From NCBI GenBank assembly GCA_037178675.1, contig JAYMGJ010000255.1:62001-126000 (forward strand): a stretch of 64,000 nucleotides of DNA, given 5' to 3'. Below are positions 22,838 to 34,145 of the stretch, piece by piece. Position numbers and translations under genes: made by a program. The stretch is from Scleroderma bovista. Lineage: Eukaryota; Basidiomycota; Agaricomycetes; Boletales; Sclerodermataceae. Numbering within the stretch: the stretch's first letter is position 1; each line of letters starts with the position of its first letter. A model generated the notes under the pieces. The model was given only the letters and a program-made list of their open reading frames with translations. It was not told where the DNA came from and searched no databases.

Positions 22838-24950
22838 CTAGTTACCATTGTTCCTTCTTTTCATCCAGTATGACCCATTCGGCCACTCATACTCAGCGAT
22901 GCTTTGCTTGTGCATCTCGATGCTGTAAACCGGGATTGAGCGGTGATGTGGCGATGGATACACGTGCTACGAACCTGTATCCTTCTGCTGGGTTCAGCGG
23001 GATGTTGTACCGTCCCTTGGAGTTAATAGAACATGGATAAAGGAAATGTTCATGAAGATGGTCTGCGAACTCAAGTACGTTGCGTTTCATAGTCCCCGAG
23101 ATGGCGATGTAGTCGATCACGCTACATGACGCCAGCATCACCATTAGGGAAGTAAAACACACCACCATAGCACAGAACGCACCTCAGGTGGACCGTGTAT
23201 TCACAGAGTCCAACTCCACCTGCATGTGGACATACCGGCACTCCGAACCTAGCACAAACCAGGAAAGTGAGACTCGTCTGGATATACATTGCAACGCAGA
23301 TCCCTTCGCGTACTTGGCAGCCAGGAGCAACACACTAAGCACCTCGCTAACGCCAGCCAACCGGCACGAGTCGATCTGACACACGTCAATGGCGTCCGCC
23401 TGCAGGAGCTGCTTGAAGACCATGCGATTGTGTGCATGCTCGCCTGTCGCAACGCCGATTCCGTACGGCTTCAGCGCACGTCGAATGGCTGCGTGCCCAA
23501 GGATATCGTCTGGGGCAGTGGGCTCTTCGATGAACCTGCGATTTTCGGTAAACACTGATCCCCTGATGGTGATGAGACAGCGTATCTGACTGACCAGGGC
23601 TTAATCTCCGCAAGATCCTTCACGTACTGGATCGCCTGAGGCACGTCCCATATCTGGTTGGCATCGATCATGAGCACGGCACCAGTGGGACCTGCGTTCT
23701 TGCCCTGCAGGGCTGGACTGTTGGGGTCTCGACCTTGCGAACCTTGGGGAAGGAATTGTGGGTCGTCAATGATGGAACGAATGACCCTTCCCCGGCGCAG
23801 GTCTGAAGCCAAGTCGGCACCGACTTTCATCTTGAAGTGGTTGAAGCCAGCAGCGAGGGCTTCTTTCGTCAGGTGTGCAACCTTCTCGTCAGAATAGCCT
23901 GGCCACGCTTTTAGGAAAATGGTTCTGAACGTCTGGGCAATGAATGCGTACCAAGCCAGCCAGCAGAAGTAATGTACGCAGGGTATCTTCGGGAATAATC
24001 AGGTCCAAATGAACTCGATTGGACTCGGTGTACATACCCATCTTTCCGAACAATGGCTTCGCGTTCCTTTTTCCCTGATTCCTTCGCCTTGAGCATAGCG
24101 AGTGCCTCTTCTGGTGTTAGCGCATCGGTGATATATCGGAACACTGTTGCATCAACCAGCTCTTCCTAATCCCACAAACCACGCTTCTGTTCTGAGCAAG
24201 TCGTCTGTAAAGAAAGGTAAAGCATGCCTCACGGGGGTCATGTCTACCACAAGCTTCCATAAGGGTTTGCCCCGCGATCTTGCGAACATGTCCCAAAGGG
24301 CGTTATTCACGGCTCCTGCGGCAATATGAATGACACCCTTTTCAGGACCAATCCTGTTCGGACAAGTGAGTTACTGTGCTGGGACACCACAACCGAAGTC
24401 ACAATGTGACGCAACGCCTTGTCACCCACAACAAAAGGGAGGTGGAGGGCTTACCATCGAAGCTGAGAGTCTGCACTGATGTAGTCATATGCTTTGCCCA
24501 TGCTTTTGAAGAGATCTTCTGGGTTCAAGCCAACAAGTCTGTTTGCAAGCGCTGCTATGGCTTGACAAACCTAGTGCCCATTATGATAATGTCAATATCA
24601 TGAATGCAGGAAACGATCGGAACTCACGATATTAGTACCACGACCGATGGTGAATGTCATGCCATGTCCGACAAGGGGCTCATCGCCGTCTGTGAAGATT
24701 GTAACATACGCTGACGAGTAGTCACAATCAGTGTTCCTGCAATGAATCATGGAATCGAGGGAGGGTGGTAAGATAGGGACATGGGCCAACAGAGGTGTGC
24801 GATAAGATCTCACATGGCATCTGAGCCATCTGCTGTCAGGGAGGTCGGGAAGCGGACGTCTGAGCGTTGAGGGTCAACTCAGAGTGCACAGTAAGCTGAG
24901 GGATTCATGGACAAACCGTGGGTCTCGAAGTGGGTGATCTTGCGGGGCAT
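22838..24950 (-). CDS. L-fuconate dehydratase (enolase superfamily)
   Basis: Mandelate-racemase/enolase superfamily enzyme closest to L-fuconate dehydratase (ENOSF1 type), which dehydrates L-fuconate in non-phosphorylating L-fucose catabolism. It starts [11 protein letters not shown] and splices to [16 protein letters not shown]. The N-terminal capping domain includes [14 protein letters not shown] and [12 protein letters not shown]. Barrel residues visible: KMKVGAD (catalytic Lys pair), MIDANQIWD (metal Asp), [10 protein letters not shown] and TGEHAHNR (metal Glu), and [12 protein letters not shown] (catalytic His). The VCPHAGG exon is joined through a GTACGC donor inside AAG TAC, restoring KFGVPV. 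The protein ends [12 protein letters not shown] at 22838. About nine introns are inferred. It stands alone, without other fucose-pathway genes nearby. Confidence 0.88.
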
Positions 24951-25487
24951 TTGGAGTCTCAAGAGACACGCGTCAATCAGCGTGCCCTTATTTGAATGCG
25001 ACCTCGACCAGACGGACCGAGGACGAGCCGCTGCCAGTCTCTTGGCTCCCAAACGTACCACCAAAACATGTGCGGGATGCACAGTACTGTCCGCTATTGA
25101 AAGGCAGTCAGCTTAAATCTTGTTGTAATATTCAAGCATCGTCGCTACCGTCTTTCCACTGGTCATCTGCATCAATGTCCTCATCACATTATTCAACGTA
25201 TCCTTTCTATTGTCGCCGGCTCGCAAACAATCCACGAATGTTGGAATATAAAACTTCAAATGCGACTTACAGTCGCAGCAGAATCGTTGTATCGAGCATG
25301 CATCATGGCAATCCAACATTACTTCACTGCCGAGCCGACATTTTTGAAAAACAGCTTCTTCACTTCATCACATGGAAATTGTCAAATTCAACTTGCCAGT
25401 CATGACTATTATACTGAAGAATAACTTCGATGGCTTCTCTTCCGAAAAGCTATCACGTTTCGGATTGTTCAACTTGACATCTCGCGG

Positions 25488-25516
25488 AGTCGCGAGCGTT
25501 TAAATATCATACAACT
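25488..25516 (+). repeat. 29-bp direct repeat, copy 1
   Basis: Begins AGTCGCGAGCGTTTAAATAT and ends CATACAACT. It is identical to the copy at 25562-25590, 74 bases downstream, and lies in a gene-poor stretch. It contains the palindrome TTTAAA. Confidence 0.9.
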
Positions 25517-25561
25517 CGTTGGTGGGATTCTGACTCTTTCTCAACGACGCAAAAAGTGACA

Positions 25562-25590
25562 AGTCGCGAGCGTTTAAATATCATACAACT
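25562..25590 (+). repeat. 29-bp direct repeat, copy 2
   Basis: Exact copy of 25488-25516. The 45-bp spacer between the copies is unique. Purpose unknown; it could be the footprint of a local duplication or a mobile-element junction. Confidence 0.9.
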
Positions 25591-26336
25591 TACTGTCCAA
25601 GGCAATTCTTTGAGGTTTGACTCTAACGTCTGAAGGCGTGCCAGCATGTGCTAACTTCTACTATGCAGGACTGTCACTGACAGACCTTCGGGGTTCCGGC
25701 TGTGTCAAATCGTTTTCAGCGTTAACAGGGAACGTTCCGGTGTCTATCACGAACAATAAGTGCTATGTTCTTTGGCTTCGGTTCGCTGAAGGGCCACTGG
25801 GATGTTTGATGGAAGTTCCCGCCCTCTATGACATGCTACCATGACTTCAAAGACTCCTGCAAGTCTGGGAAGGCGAAGCCACCGAAGCGTCTCCTCCCCC
25901 CCGACCATCACTCGTATCTTTATTTGGGAAAGCGGAGCCCAGTGCTCTGTCGTGGCTGGCTGCGCAACGTGGTCCATCGACTCGCTCCGGTCCAGCTCAT
26001 CGACTCTGTTCGCTCATCAATTCGATAATTCCCTGTCGAACTTCGGGTCGGGCCAATCTTCTATTCCGCCTTTCCATTCATTGTGTTGATCACCAACCAT
26101 CGCTTGCACGGACCGAAGTCTGCAAACGAAAAATCGAGAACCACGGCAGCGGAGGTCGTATGTGCGCATCCTGATCCGCCCTTTGGACACGAACGAATTG
26201 TTTGATGTCTAAGGCCTACAGGTGGAATGCCAAACTCAGTCGTACAATATCAATGGCGTATTGAATGTGGCGTTTGGTAGCTATCCTCTCCTCTTCCCCC
26301 TGTGTATGTTTCTACCCACATCCGCAAAGCTGTGTT

Positions 26337-26790
26337 CTAACCGTAATGTATTAAAGGTCGGCAGAGTCCCTGGAATTGGATGTTGTCGTCTATTGGCAAC
26401 CACATTCTGCCTTGAGGACAGGTTGGCAACTCCGCGAATCGGATCTGTCGGCGCTGATTGCTTTGCGACCCACCTCTCTGCTTCAGCCCTTTCTTCATAA
26501 GGTCAAAACGTTGTGAGCGTCGAGGTTCGACTTCAATATACTTGGTGGCCAATTAGGATTTATGATCAAGGAGTACAGCATGAACGCACCTCTTGCACGT
26601 CGTATCACCACCTCTCTGGCATGTGTTTGGAATGGCTCTATCGACCTTTCATTCATCTAGCAAGGTTCCGTTCTGTCACCCAGTTCTCCACCAGTTTCCG
26701 ACCCCAACCCGTACTACGCGCATCTTCACGTGTTAGTAGCATGATGTTGCAATCTGCCATGGAACTGAACGCAATGAATTGACCGATGAA
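26337..26790 (-). pseudogene. Possible remnant of a coding gene
   Basis: Reading leftward from 26790, a 45-codon stretch with good amino-acid composition (MLLTREDARSTGWGRKLVEN, then WVTERNLAR) ends in a stop at 26653. A second frame at 26552-26337 begins MATKYIEVEPRRSQRFDLMK. Both look more protein-like than the surroundings and could be neighbouring exons, but I could not build a complete model and do not recognise the family. It may be a decayed gene or an expressed gene with unseen introns. Confidence 0.25.
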
Positions 26791-28280
26791 TACTACAGTA
26801 AGTCACTGGTTAAATCACCCGTGATTATTTCTCTTCATTTTGTGGACAGTCATCGGCCGCCCGTCGTGACAGCCATACCTACGTTATGTATTGCAAACGA
26901 ATTGACATGCCTAATGAGCCAAGGTTAGGTTCAGTACATACAAAGTTCAGCAGCATCTGGCACCAGTAGCGACTGATGTTTCTATCCCCGAGGTGTCCTC
27001 GCTCTTCAAAAATCGTAGCATAACTGTGGTATATCACAACCTGGTTTCTTTTCTGTCTTTTCTGGCCACTAAACATGTCCGTTTGGGTTCGACGTGTATG
27101 TATACAAACTGTTGGCCTCCGAGCAGAAACCACAAGGACCACTATCAGAAAAAGAATACTGATGAGATTTTCTCAACTCATTGTGGGATCGAGGGTCCCA
27201 GTAGACCCACTCTGGCATGAAAACACGGGAGGGTTCATGTGTACGCGTCTGCCACACTCGACTACTAACTTCCCTATGCCAACCTCCCACATTGATCCCA
27301 AGTCGCAGCGAGTGTACCGGACAGGATGGTGCAACTCTATGAGGTCCAGAAAGGCTCGCTAGGACTAGGCAATAGTTTTCTCGTCTATCAGATCATAATT
27401 TCCGGGAAAGGACCCCCGCCTCACGGATGAATGCGCCGGTTTCCCCCAAGGCAATCATCCATCCAGTAGATCTGTCTACCAGCCAATTGTACCCGTGCTG
27501 ACACCCGACTTTGGAGTCTGGGTGCGTCACAAGATGGATCCCTCAAGTGGTGTATATCGTACAGCATTCCCGTAACACGTTCACAAGCATTCGACCAGGT
27601 CACCCGTCGTGCATCACGTATGTCCAACTCACCAACGATTAGAGAACAGTGTCATAATAAAATTCATCCCATGTCGATCCTCGGCTCCACTTGCACGAAA
27701 ATTTGAATGTAGGTCGGTGTAATTTTCTAAAATGACTTGTGATACGTGACGATGGCCGACACCATGTTATAGCATCGTTAGATGTGTACCGGTTGTGGTG
27801 CTTTTTCATTTTACAGCATGGTCTTAGATCGCACACACACGGCCTACATGATTTCTTCAGCACACAAACTTTGACAAGTCGTACAACGCGTCGACGATAC
27901 GATCCAACGGAATCAGCCAAATTTTTCATGTGCCAAAGTGAAGCATCGATGCGTTGGCTGCGTTGTATGGCCCCGCCATATATTTACTGGCACGTTTGTT
28001 CATTGCACACCACATGTCCAGGGTGTCCAGGGCTAGGGTAGGCAAATATTCTGCCATCCTCGAAGGGGATTTCATGAACACATCCGAATTTCAAGGTAGG
28101 CCACACAAACCTTATCCAGATCGTATCTATTCACGAAATTGAATGAAGAAGCCAGACTTCCTTCGCACACTGTCCGTGAGGCACGAGACTCTATTGGTAT
28201 CTGGGTCCTCCCTGACACCACTTTCAAGCTCACGATGTCAAGTGCCCCACGAGTCGAACTGTCAGTCCTTAGCCCAGCAT

Positions 28281-28286
28281 ATTTAA
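28281..28286 (+). promoter_or_regulatory. Possible TATA element
   Basis: An ATATTTAAG sequence about 70 bases upstream of the ATA-initiated secreted-protein frame at 28350. The position suits a fungal core promoter. Confidence 0.3.
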
Positions 28287-28349
28287 GTGCCTCGCTTGGC
28301 TGTATCTCCCTCATAATCCTCCGCTCTCCTACCAGTTTCTGCCAACAAA

Positions 28350-29186
28350 ATACGTACATTTGTTCTCATCCATCTCGCACTCGCTGCCATTGCGTCCGCA
28401 TTATCCATTCCAATCGCTTCCCAACCAAATATTTCAACATCCAATGGCGGTGCTCTCAAGAGAACTCTTGGTGCTCAATGCAGTGAAAGTGACCCAGGTG
28501 TGGTGGGAACCCATGCTGTCGCCGTAGTTGTCCGGACCGCCGCTGGTGCACCCAGCACGGTGACATTAAAACCAGAAGTAAGTGGCGGAGTAGGCTTTTG
28601 AGTCAGTTAGCGGAATCCAACGTGCCATCAGCAAGGCCGTAAGTAATCGTTTCCTTCATGTGATTGTTAGTTTATGCTACATGTCAGCCAACCGTTAGTT
28701 GACCTGCTTGGTTTTAAAAGACGTATTCTTTTGGGTTGTCATTGTCATTTTTCTTTCCACAACCATAGATGTGTCCTTTGTACAAATTCAACAGCCCAGT
28801 CCTTCGAGTGAATCTGAACAAAGGATATCCCTTCAGCGCGACGATATCGCGTTTAACAGCGATTTCAGATCATATAATACCTGGTCGCGTACTCGAAGTT
28901 ATGACGCCGGTATGCGTGGTCCTAATAATTATGAGATGTTCGCTGCGGTAATAGGTATCGAAAACAAGTGTACATGCTAGTCCGTACTGGATGTCTAGTA
29001 TGTATTGGATCATGCACTATAAACGGGCATGCAAACCCCAAAGTCCCAACCAATTACGCAGACACACCGGATGGGAGCCGAAAGAAGGTTGTTCTCCGCC
29101 TTCGTAAGGGCCAGGATGGTTCTTGTAATTTAGGATATGTAACAGCCATTGTCGACGTTACACCGTCACCACTCGCAGGGTTGTGA
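28350..29186 (+). pseudogene. Secreted small-protein gene with apparent loss of start codon
   Basis: From 28350 the frame reads ATA, then RTFVLIHLALAAIASALSIP, a textbook signal peptide, followed by a mature region containing TLGAQCSESDPGVVGTHAV and ending at a GTAAGT donor at 28578. The expected initiator is ATA instead of ATG, and no in-frame ATG occurs between it and the upstream stop. Possible downstream exons are 28771-28911 (from MCPLYKFNSP, after a CCATAG acceptor) and an exon ending at 29186 that carries PDGSRKKVVLRLRKGQDGS and DVTPSPLAGL. The model is incomplete. Alternatives are a 5' exon spliced to the CTACCAG acceptor near 28334, or non-AUG initiation. Family not recognised. Confidence 0.4.
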
Positions 29187-29217
29187 CTAGTCTGATGTTC
29201 TGTCAGTGGTTGGTTAG

Positions 29218-29892
29218 CTAAGTTACCACAGAGCCAATTACCTCTGAGTCTAGCCTTGTCGGCTCAGCCGTGGGAAAGGAGACCAGAGAGGGGGAGATAC
29301 AGTATGGAAGACAAGTTCGGCGAATAACATCTCTGAGCATCTTCCGAGAGTCTGCAATACGCTCGCGAATGTAGGGAGGGAGCGAAACACAGTCTGGAAG
29401 AGTTGTAATGCAAGCATGGCCCACAAAGGTCATGTCCAGCCGAGCCAGCTCAGACTGGTTGTGCATCCACCAGTCTTCCATTCGATTGGGATATCTCTCC
29501 AGGGAAGTGACAACCGCTACAATGGGTGTAGATTTGGGTATGAGGTCACAAACTGCGAAATAGTTATTCATCAGCGCGATTTTTGCCCTCGATGCTAGCA
29601 TGCAGTAGAGGACGAGGTCAACACCGCCCCTAGCCCCCAAGTCTTCAATGAGCGAACGAAATTTGTCCAAGTAGTTGGCTGAAGGCGCTTCTAGACCTTT
29701 ATTGAAGCCAGGGGTGTCCCAAAGTACAAAATTGTGTCCATCGATGGATGTTCTATGACCCTTGGCTGAAAGAGTGCAAGCAGACGAGTCGTTTGAAGTT
29801 TCAGCAAGCTGTTGGCCTGTTGTGAGGTTTATCAAGGAGCTTTTTCCAATACCGCTCTCGCCAGCAATGATGACGTTCATTGAAATTGGCAT
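29218..29892 (-). CDS. Small GTP-binding protein (HSR1/AIG1-like G domain)
   Basis: Single-exon gene of 224 residues read leftward from 29892, starting MPISMNVIIAGESGIGKSS. G1 is GESGIGKS, and G3 is WDTPG followed by FNKGLEAPSANYLDKF. A G4-like position reads VAVVTSLERYPNR, where the canonical NKxD/TKxD is degenerate. The C-terminal third (LPPYIRERIADSRKMLRDVI) is helical. This matches the basidiomycete class of 50S-binding-type or AIG1-like P-loop GTPases that expand in accessory regions; function unknown. It borders the gene-poor region. Confidence 0.72.
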   Translation of the reverse strand: MPISMNVIIAGESGIGKSSLINLTTGQQLAETSNDSSACTLSAKGHRTSIDGHNFVLWDTPGFNKGLEAPSANYLDKFRSLIEDLGARGGVDLVLYCMLASRAKIALMNNYFAVCDLIPKSTPIVAVVTSLERYPNRMEDWWMHNQSELARLDMTFVGHACITTLPDCVSLPPYIRERIADSRKMLRDVIRRTCLPYCISPSLVSFPTAEPTRLDSEVIGSVVT

Positions 29893-30468
29893 GCTTGTGC
29901 TGTTAGCCCAGGTGCAAATGATATAGCACCAAACAGTTTACCTATTGAAAGGCGGTATTTCTTTGACGCTGTGGAGGGGCTGAAGGATGATCTACTCAAG
30001 GAATAGGTGAGGCAGAGGCAGGCCTTAAGAGGCACCCATCGTCGTGGCCACGGGCACCATGTCAGAAGCAAGGCCTTGTCACATGCAGCAAGACGACGAG
30101 GTCCAGAAGTGCGCCCTTGTCAGCAGACGTCGACCTATCTTTATCCATGGATACATGGGTTCGAGGCCACACCTGGTAGCTTCCGAATTCTGTTTCTGCA
30201 AGTAGAAATCCTGGACATTTAGGTGAGATCTATCACGCCTACTTACCGGGGGAGTTTGAGGGACTGCTCGACCTCGTGGAGACTGTGTGCCCTTTGCCGA
30301 TGAAGAGATTGTGCTCTGGTTTACGTATCGGCGATGGTTGCAAGGTATAAAGTAGTGCGCGCTCTCCTCTCACCCTCGTTTATTCTATCTAGAAAGACTC
30401 GAAGGAAGACACTGGACGGTCGTTCTTTCTCGAGTCTGGACTGACGTTTTCCTGTATATCATCCCATC
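29893..30468. other. Divergent intergenic region
   Basis: Lies between the GTPase start and the aspartic protease start. It contains short open frames without domains and a TATAAA at 30346. No gene supported. Confidence 0.5.
30346..30351 (+). promoter_or_regulatory. TATA box of the aspartic protease gene
   Basis: TATAAA, 118 bases before the ATG at 30469, followed by pyrimidine-rich sequence before the start codon, as in many strongly expressed fungal genes. Confidence 0.55.
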
Positions 30469-32176
30469 ATGCACCTCAGTATCCCGACCTTGGCCACTTT
30501 CCTTTTCACATTTAGCTTATTTCCTTCCTTCACGCTTGCACTTGACCCACAAGGCGTGAACACTGGCCTTCGCGTCCCCCTCAAACGTGGCTGGGCAGTA
30601 ACTCATCCTCCAGCTTCACCCGCCGTCGAGAGCCCCGTGCCACCTGGTCTCGTAAACGGACAGTTTCTGAAGGCTCATCTGCAACGAATCGTCAAGTGCG
30701 TACCCATGTCTTGTTGTCATTTCGCTCTTATCCTGATGCGGGATGTTCACGACTTCTTAGCAAGTATCGCTCCACACTTGCTACCTATGAATCAAATACA
30801 GGAACATCCCATCCTCTGGCACGAACCTCGCTTCCCACCGATCTCCTCTCCAAGCCCGTGAAGAGAATGATGAAGCGACGTCGGGGACTTGCCGACATTC
30901 CAGCTCCCATTTCTAAGGTTGCGCCACGCGATCCCGAGCTGCCGGGTGCAATATCCCTTGCAGAAGTGAACGGAGATATGTGGATAGGCACGATCAGTGT
31001 TGGAACACCTCCGCAGAACTTTACAGGTAACATCGTCCACTCGTTCCAAGTAATAGATCCCTCTTAAACCGTGTCAATTTCTCTAGTTGACTTCGACACT
31101 GGTTCTTCTGATCTCTTGATCCCGTCTATAACATGCAACTCCACATGTGAGGGGCATGCGCGTTACGACGCGCATCAATCGACTACTTCATATCCCGTTA
31201 ATGGATCGTTTTCCCTTTGTTACGGCGACGGGTCAACTGCGGTAGGTGATTTGTATACTGACAACGTGCTCATAGGCGGATATGAGGTATTCTTATTATT
31301 CGCCCATTGCGCCTTCAAATAATTCATCCTTGTCAGGCAAAGAACCAGACATTGGGCGCAGCAGTGTCATATTCAGCTGGTCTCCAAAAGCCTACTTTCC
31401 CGGCAGACGGCCTTCTCGGACTAGGATTCCCCTCTATCTCAGCGTATCATACTTCACCTGTCATCCAAACTCTTGTTTCTTCCGGTGCGGTTAAAGAGGC
31501 GCTGTTTGGTGTCGCCTTGTCATCGGTCCCCGGGAAGAGTGAGCTCATGGTCGGTGGCACCAATACCATGTTGTACGACCAATCGTCCATCACATTTATT
31601 CCGGTGTCCTTGGAAGCTTACTGGCAAATTCGGATGGATGGCTTGTCGCGCCCCGGCATCAACGGCACGGACGAAGTTGTGATAGCCAACAAGACCAGCT
31701 ATGCCCAGGCGATCATTGATACGGGTACGACGATGATCATGACAACGGACGCGAATGCACAGAAGTATTTCGCGAATGTGCCAGGTGCACAACTGGCTCC
31801 AAGTGCGGGGAGTGGTGTCTGGAGTGGTAAGTGAACGATGAGTGTAGCGTTGTCAGAGCGGGAATTGTAATGCCCCCACTCAGTGCCTTGCGACTCGATT
31901 GGTTCGATAACACCGACGCTCGTGTTTGGTGGACAGTCCTTCACCGTCTCTGCGTCGACCTTCAACCTAGGGAGAGTTTCGAACAACTCGACGCAGTGTA
32001 TTGCCGGCCTGGCGGGTGGAGGCAGTGGTATGCAGATTTTCGTTGGTGTGCACGACTTGGGACATTAATATCGTCACACAGACTATTGGCTAATAGGAGA
32101 TGTGTTCCTTCAAAACGTATACACCATCTTTGACGTTGGTAACTCACGAGTTGGATTTGCGGACCTTGCATCGTAG
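30469..32176 (+). CDS. Secreted pepsin-like aspartic protease (family A1)
   Basis: Secreted acid endopeptidase. A signal peptide ([20 protein letters not shown]) and a propeptide rich in basic residues (KRMMKRRRG, a likely processing site) precede the mature enzyme. The first catalytic motif is [11 protein letters not shown] near 31090, the flap is [12 protein letters not shown] near 31215, and the second catalytic motif is [11 protein letters not shown] near 31715. The last exon carries the family ending [16 protein letters not shown]. Introns lie near 30695-30755, 31025-31085, 31285-31335, 31828-31882 and 32025-32080. Several N-glycosylation sequons are present (e.g. NSTC, NGT, NKT). Its length of about 480 residues fits the family. 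Confidence 0.9.
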
Positions 32177-32370
32177 CTCCTCCGATCATCTTTCTACTGC
32201 ACTGACATTTTGGACTTTCTAAATTACTTGAGGACTAATCCATGGACAAGGCACTGCCTAGATATCATTACATTCACTCATTAAAGACATTGACTTCACT
32301 CATTAGCATTATTATTGGACACGAAATACTATAGTCAAGGCTCTCCATTGTAGTCATTTGAACATGGACA

Positions 32371-33982
32371 TCAGAGTAGCATTTTTCTTACCCACCTTGG
32401 CATAGAAATGCATTCCCGGACGTTCTCGATGGCACTCACCCAACTGACCAGCCTCTCAAAGCCCAATCCAAAGCCACCATGGGGCGCAGGTCCAAACCTC
32501 CTCAGGTCTAGATACCACCCATATTCCTCACCTTTCGTATCCAAGCCAAGGGCGGTCATGCGTGAGCGAAGCGGATCCAGCCTCTCTTCCCTCAGCGATC
32601 CGCCCGCCAGTTCGCCAACATGTGGAACCAAGAGATCGAAACAAGCAACTGTACGCCCGTCGTCGTTCGATCGCATATAGAATGGCTTCAGCGTGCTCGG
32701 ATAGTCCGTCACGAATACCGGCCCTTTGATAAGAACCTCACTCAGCCACCGCTCGTGCTCGCTTTGGAGAGTACGGCCCCAACTGGGTTCGAATTGGAAC
32801 GGGTGAGCTTTATATGCTGCCGAGGCGCTGTATTTCGCCAGTTCTACTATCGCTTCCGTGTACGTCATGCGAGCCCAGGGTTTAGGGCCTCTGGCGTCCT
32901 CCAACGAGCGGAGCCTCTCCTCATAACCAGAGACTCCCTTCGCGAGGACGCGTCGTTCACCCTCCTCGCTGTTTCCGAAAACCAAAGCATCCTTGATAGA
33001 TGCCTCGACGAGATTGCAGACATCATTAGTGTTGCACGTCCACGCCCATTCGGCCTCGAGCATCCAGAACTCGGCAAGGTGGCGGTTTGTCTGGGAACGC
33101 TCGGCACGGAAACAAGGCGAGAGTGTGTACACGCGGGCTAGTGATGATGCGAGAGCTTCGAGGTGGAGCTGGGATGATACAGTGAGGTATGCGGGTTTGG
33201 AGAAGAATTCGGCGGATTGAGCGTCGGGAAGTTCGGAGGGGGAATCCGGGGCGTCGGAGGAGGGGCAGAAAGAGGATGTCACGCGGAATGTCTCGCCTGC
33301 GCCTTCGCAGTCGCTCGAAGTGAGGATGGGGGTATGCACGTAACAGAAGTCGTGTTTCTGGTTCTGTAGCTTCAGCCAGACGCGGATATGTGGTTGATAA
33401 ATGTGCATACCTCATAAAACCGGTGCAAAGCTTTCATCAAAGAATCTCTCAGACGCAAAATGGCAGCACTGGTATCTGTCCGTGCGCGCAGGTGAGCGTG
33501 GTCTCGGAGGTAGTCTACCGGGAGAGCCTGCTTTTGGATGGGATACATCTAAGTTGGCATGAGCTGAGGAACTACACAGGTAATGCGGGGTCCAACCTCT
33601 GGATCACATTCCCCGAGCACGTCTATGGAGTCCACTTGCAACTCTTTTGTCTGGCCCCCGCCTCGGCTGTCTACAAGTGAGCCAAACACGCGAATGCTTG
33701 CACCGTTGGTTAACCTAGAAAATCATCATGCCATCAACCAAAAGAAGTGGTTGGCAATAGAGCGTACCCCTTGAGCTGGCTGTTATGTAGTACTGTCTGC
33801 AGTCCAGCGGCGCAGCTCCCATCGTTTATGACTGCAAACGTGACATTTTTCTGCCGCCGCACGGACTTGACCCACCCGTGCACTTGGACTTTGCTCCCGA
33901 TCCCTTTTCCAGACGATAAAAGCTGGCGGATGGTTGGGGGTAGGATCCAAGCTGATGTTGAGGCGAGCCGCTTGCAGAGCAT
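32371..33982 (-). CDS. SLM5: Asparaginyl-tRNA synthetase, probably mitochondrial
   Basis: Class II aminoacyl-tRNA synthetase charging tRNA-Asn. The start at 33982 (MLCKRLASTSAWILPP) gives an Arg/Ser-rich presequence that suggests mitochondrial import. The anticodon-binding OB fold follows (VQVHGWVKSVRRQKNVTFAV). After introns near 33760 and 33400 the catalytic core has motif 2 (CFRAERSQTNRHLAEFWMLE) and motif 3 (GFGLGFERLVSW, then ENVRECISMPRW). The PAYLTVSSQLHLEA segment is characteristic of AsnRS rather than AspRS. The cytosolic Lys-rich N-terminal extension is absent, supporting the mitochondrial form. Its upstream end lies 164 bases from the 3' end of the SmD1 gene on the same strand. Confidence 0.88.
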
Positions 33983-34145
33983 ATTCAAAGAATATGGACG
34001 AGGTCGCGACTCGTACAACACCAACAACGAGTGTACAAAGAAACAACAGAGAACAGAAAAATAGTAGCTGATACAGGTTGGCCGGCAGCCATATTTTGCT
34101 AGGACGAACAGCCGGGTGGATGCGTTTCCACGGATTCCTGTTCCC

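Larger units (their letters stand above)
24951..28280. other. 3.3-kb gene-poor region with decayed-looking fragments
   Basis: No intact gene is recognisable. It contains a 29-bp direct repeat at 25488 and 25562 and minus-strand coding-like fragments at 26337-26790, listed separately. Short frames elsewhere show no domain. Transposon relics are possible, but no terminal repeats or transposase/integrase motifs were seen. Confidence 0.45.

Noticed and set aside
24951..28280. Transposable element in the gene-poor block
   Set aside because: No reverse transcriptase, integrase or transposase motif and no terminal repeats were visible; only one short direct repeat was found.
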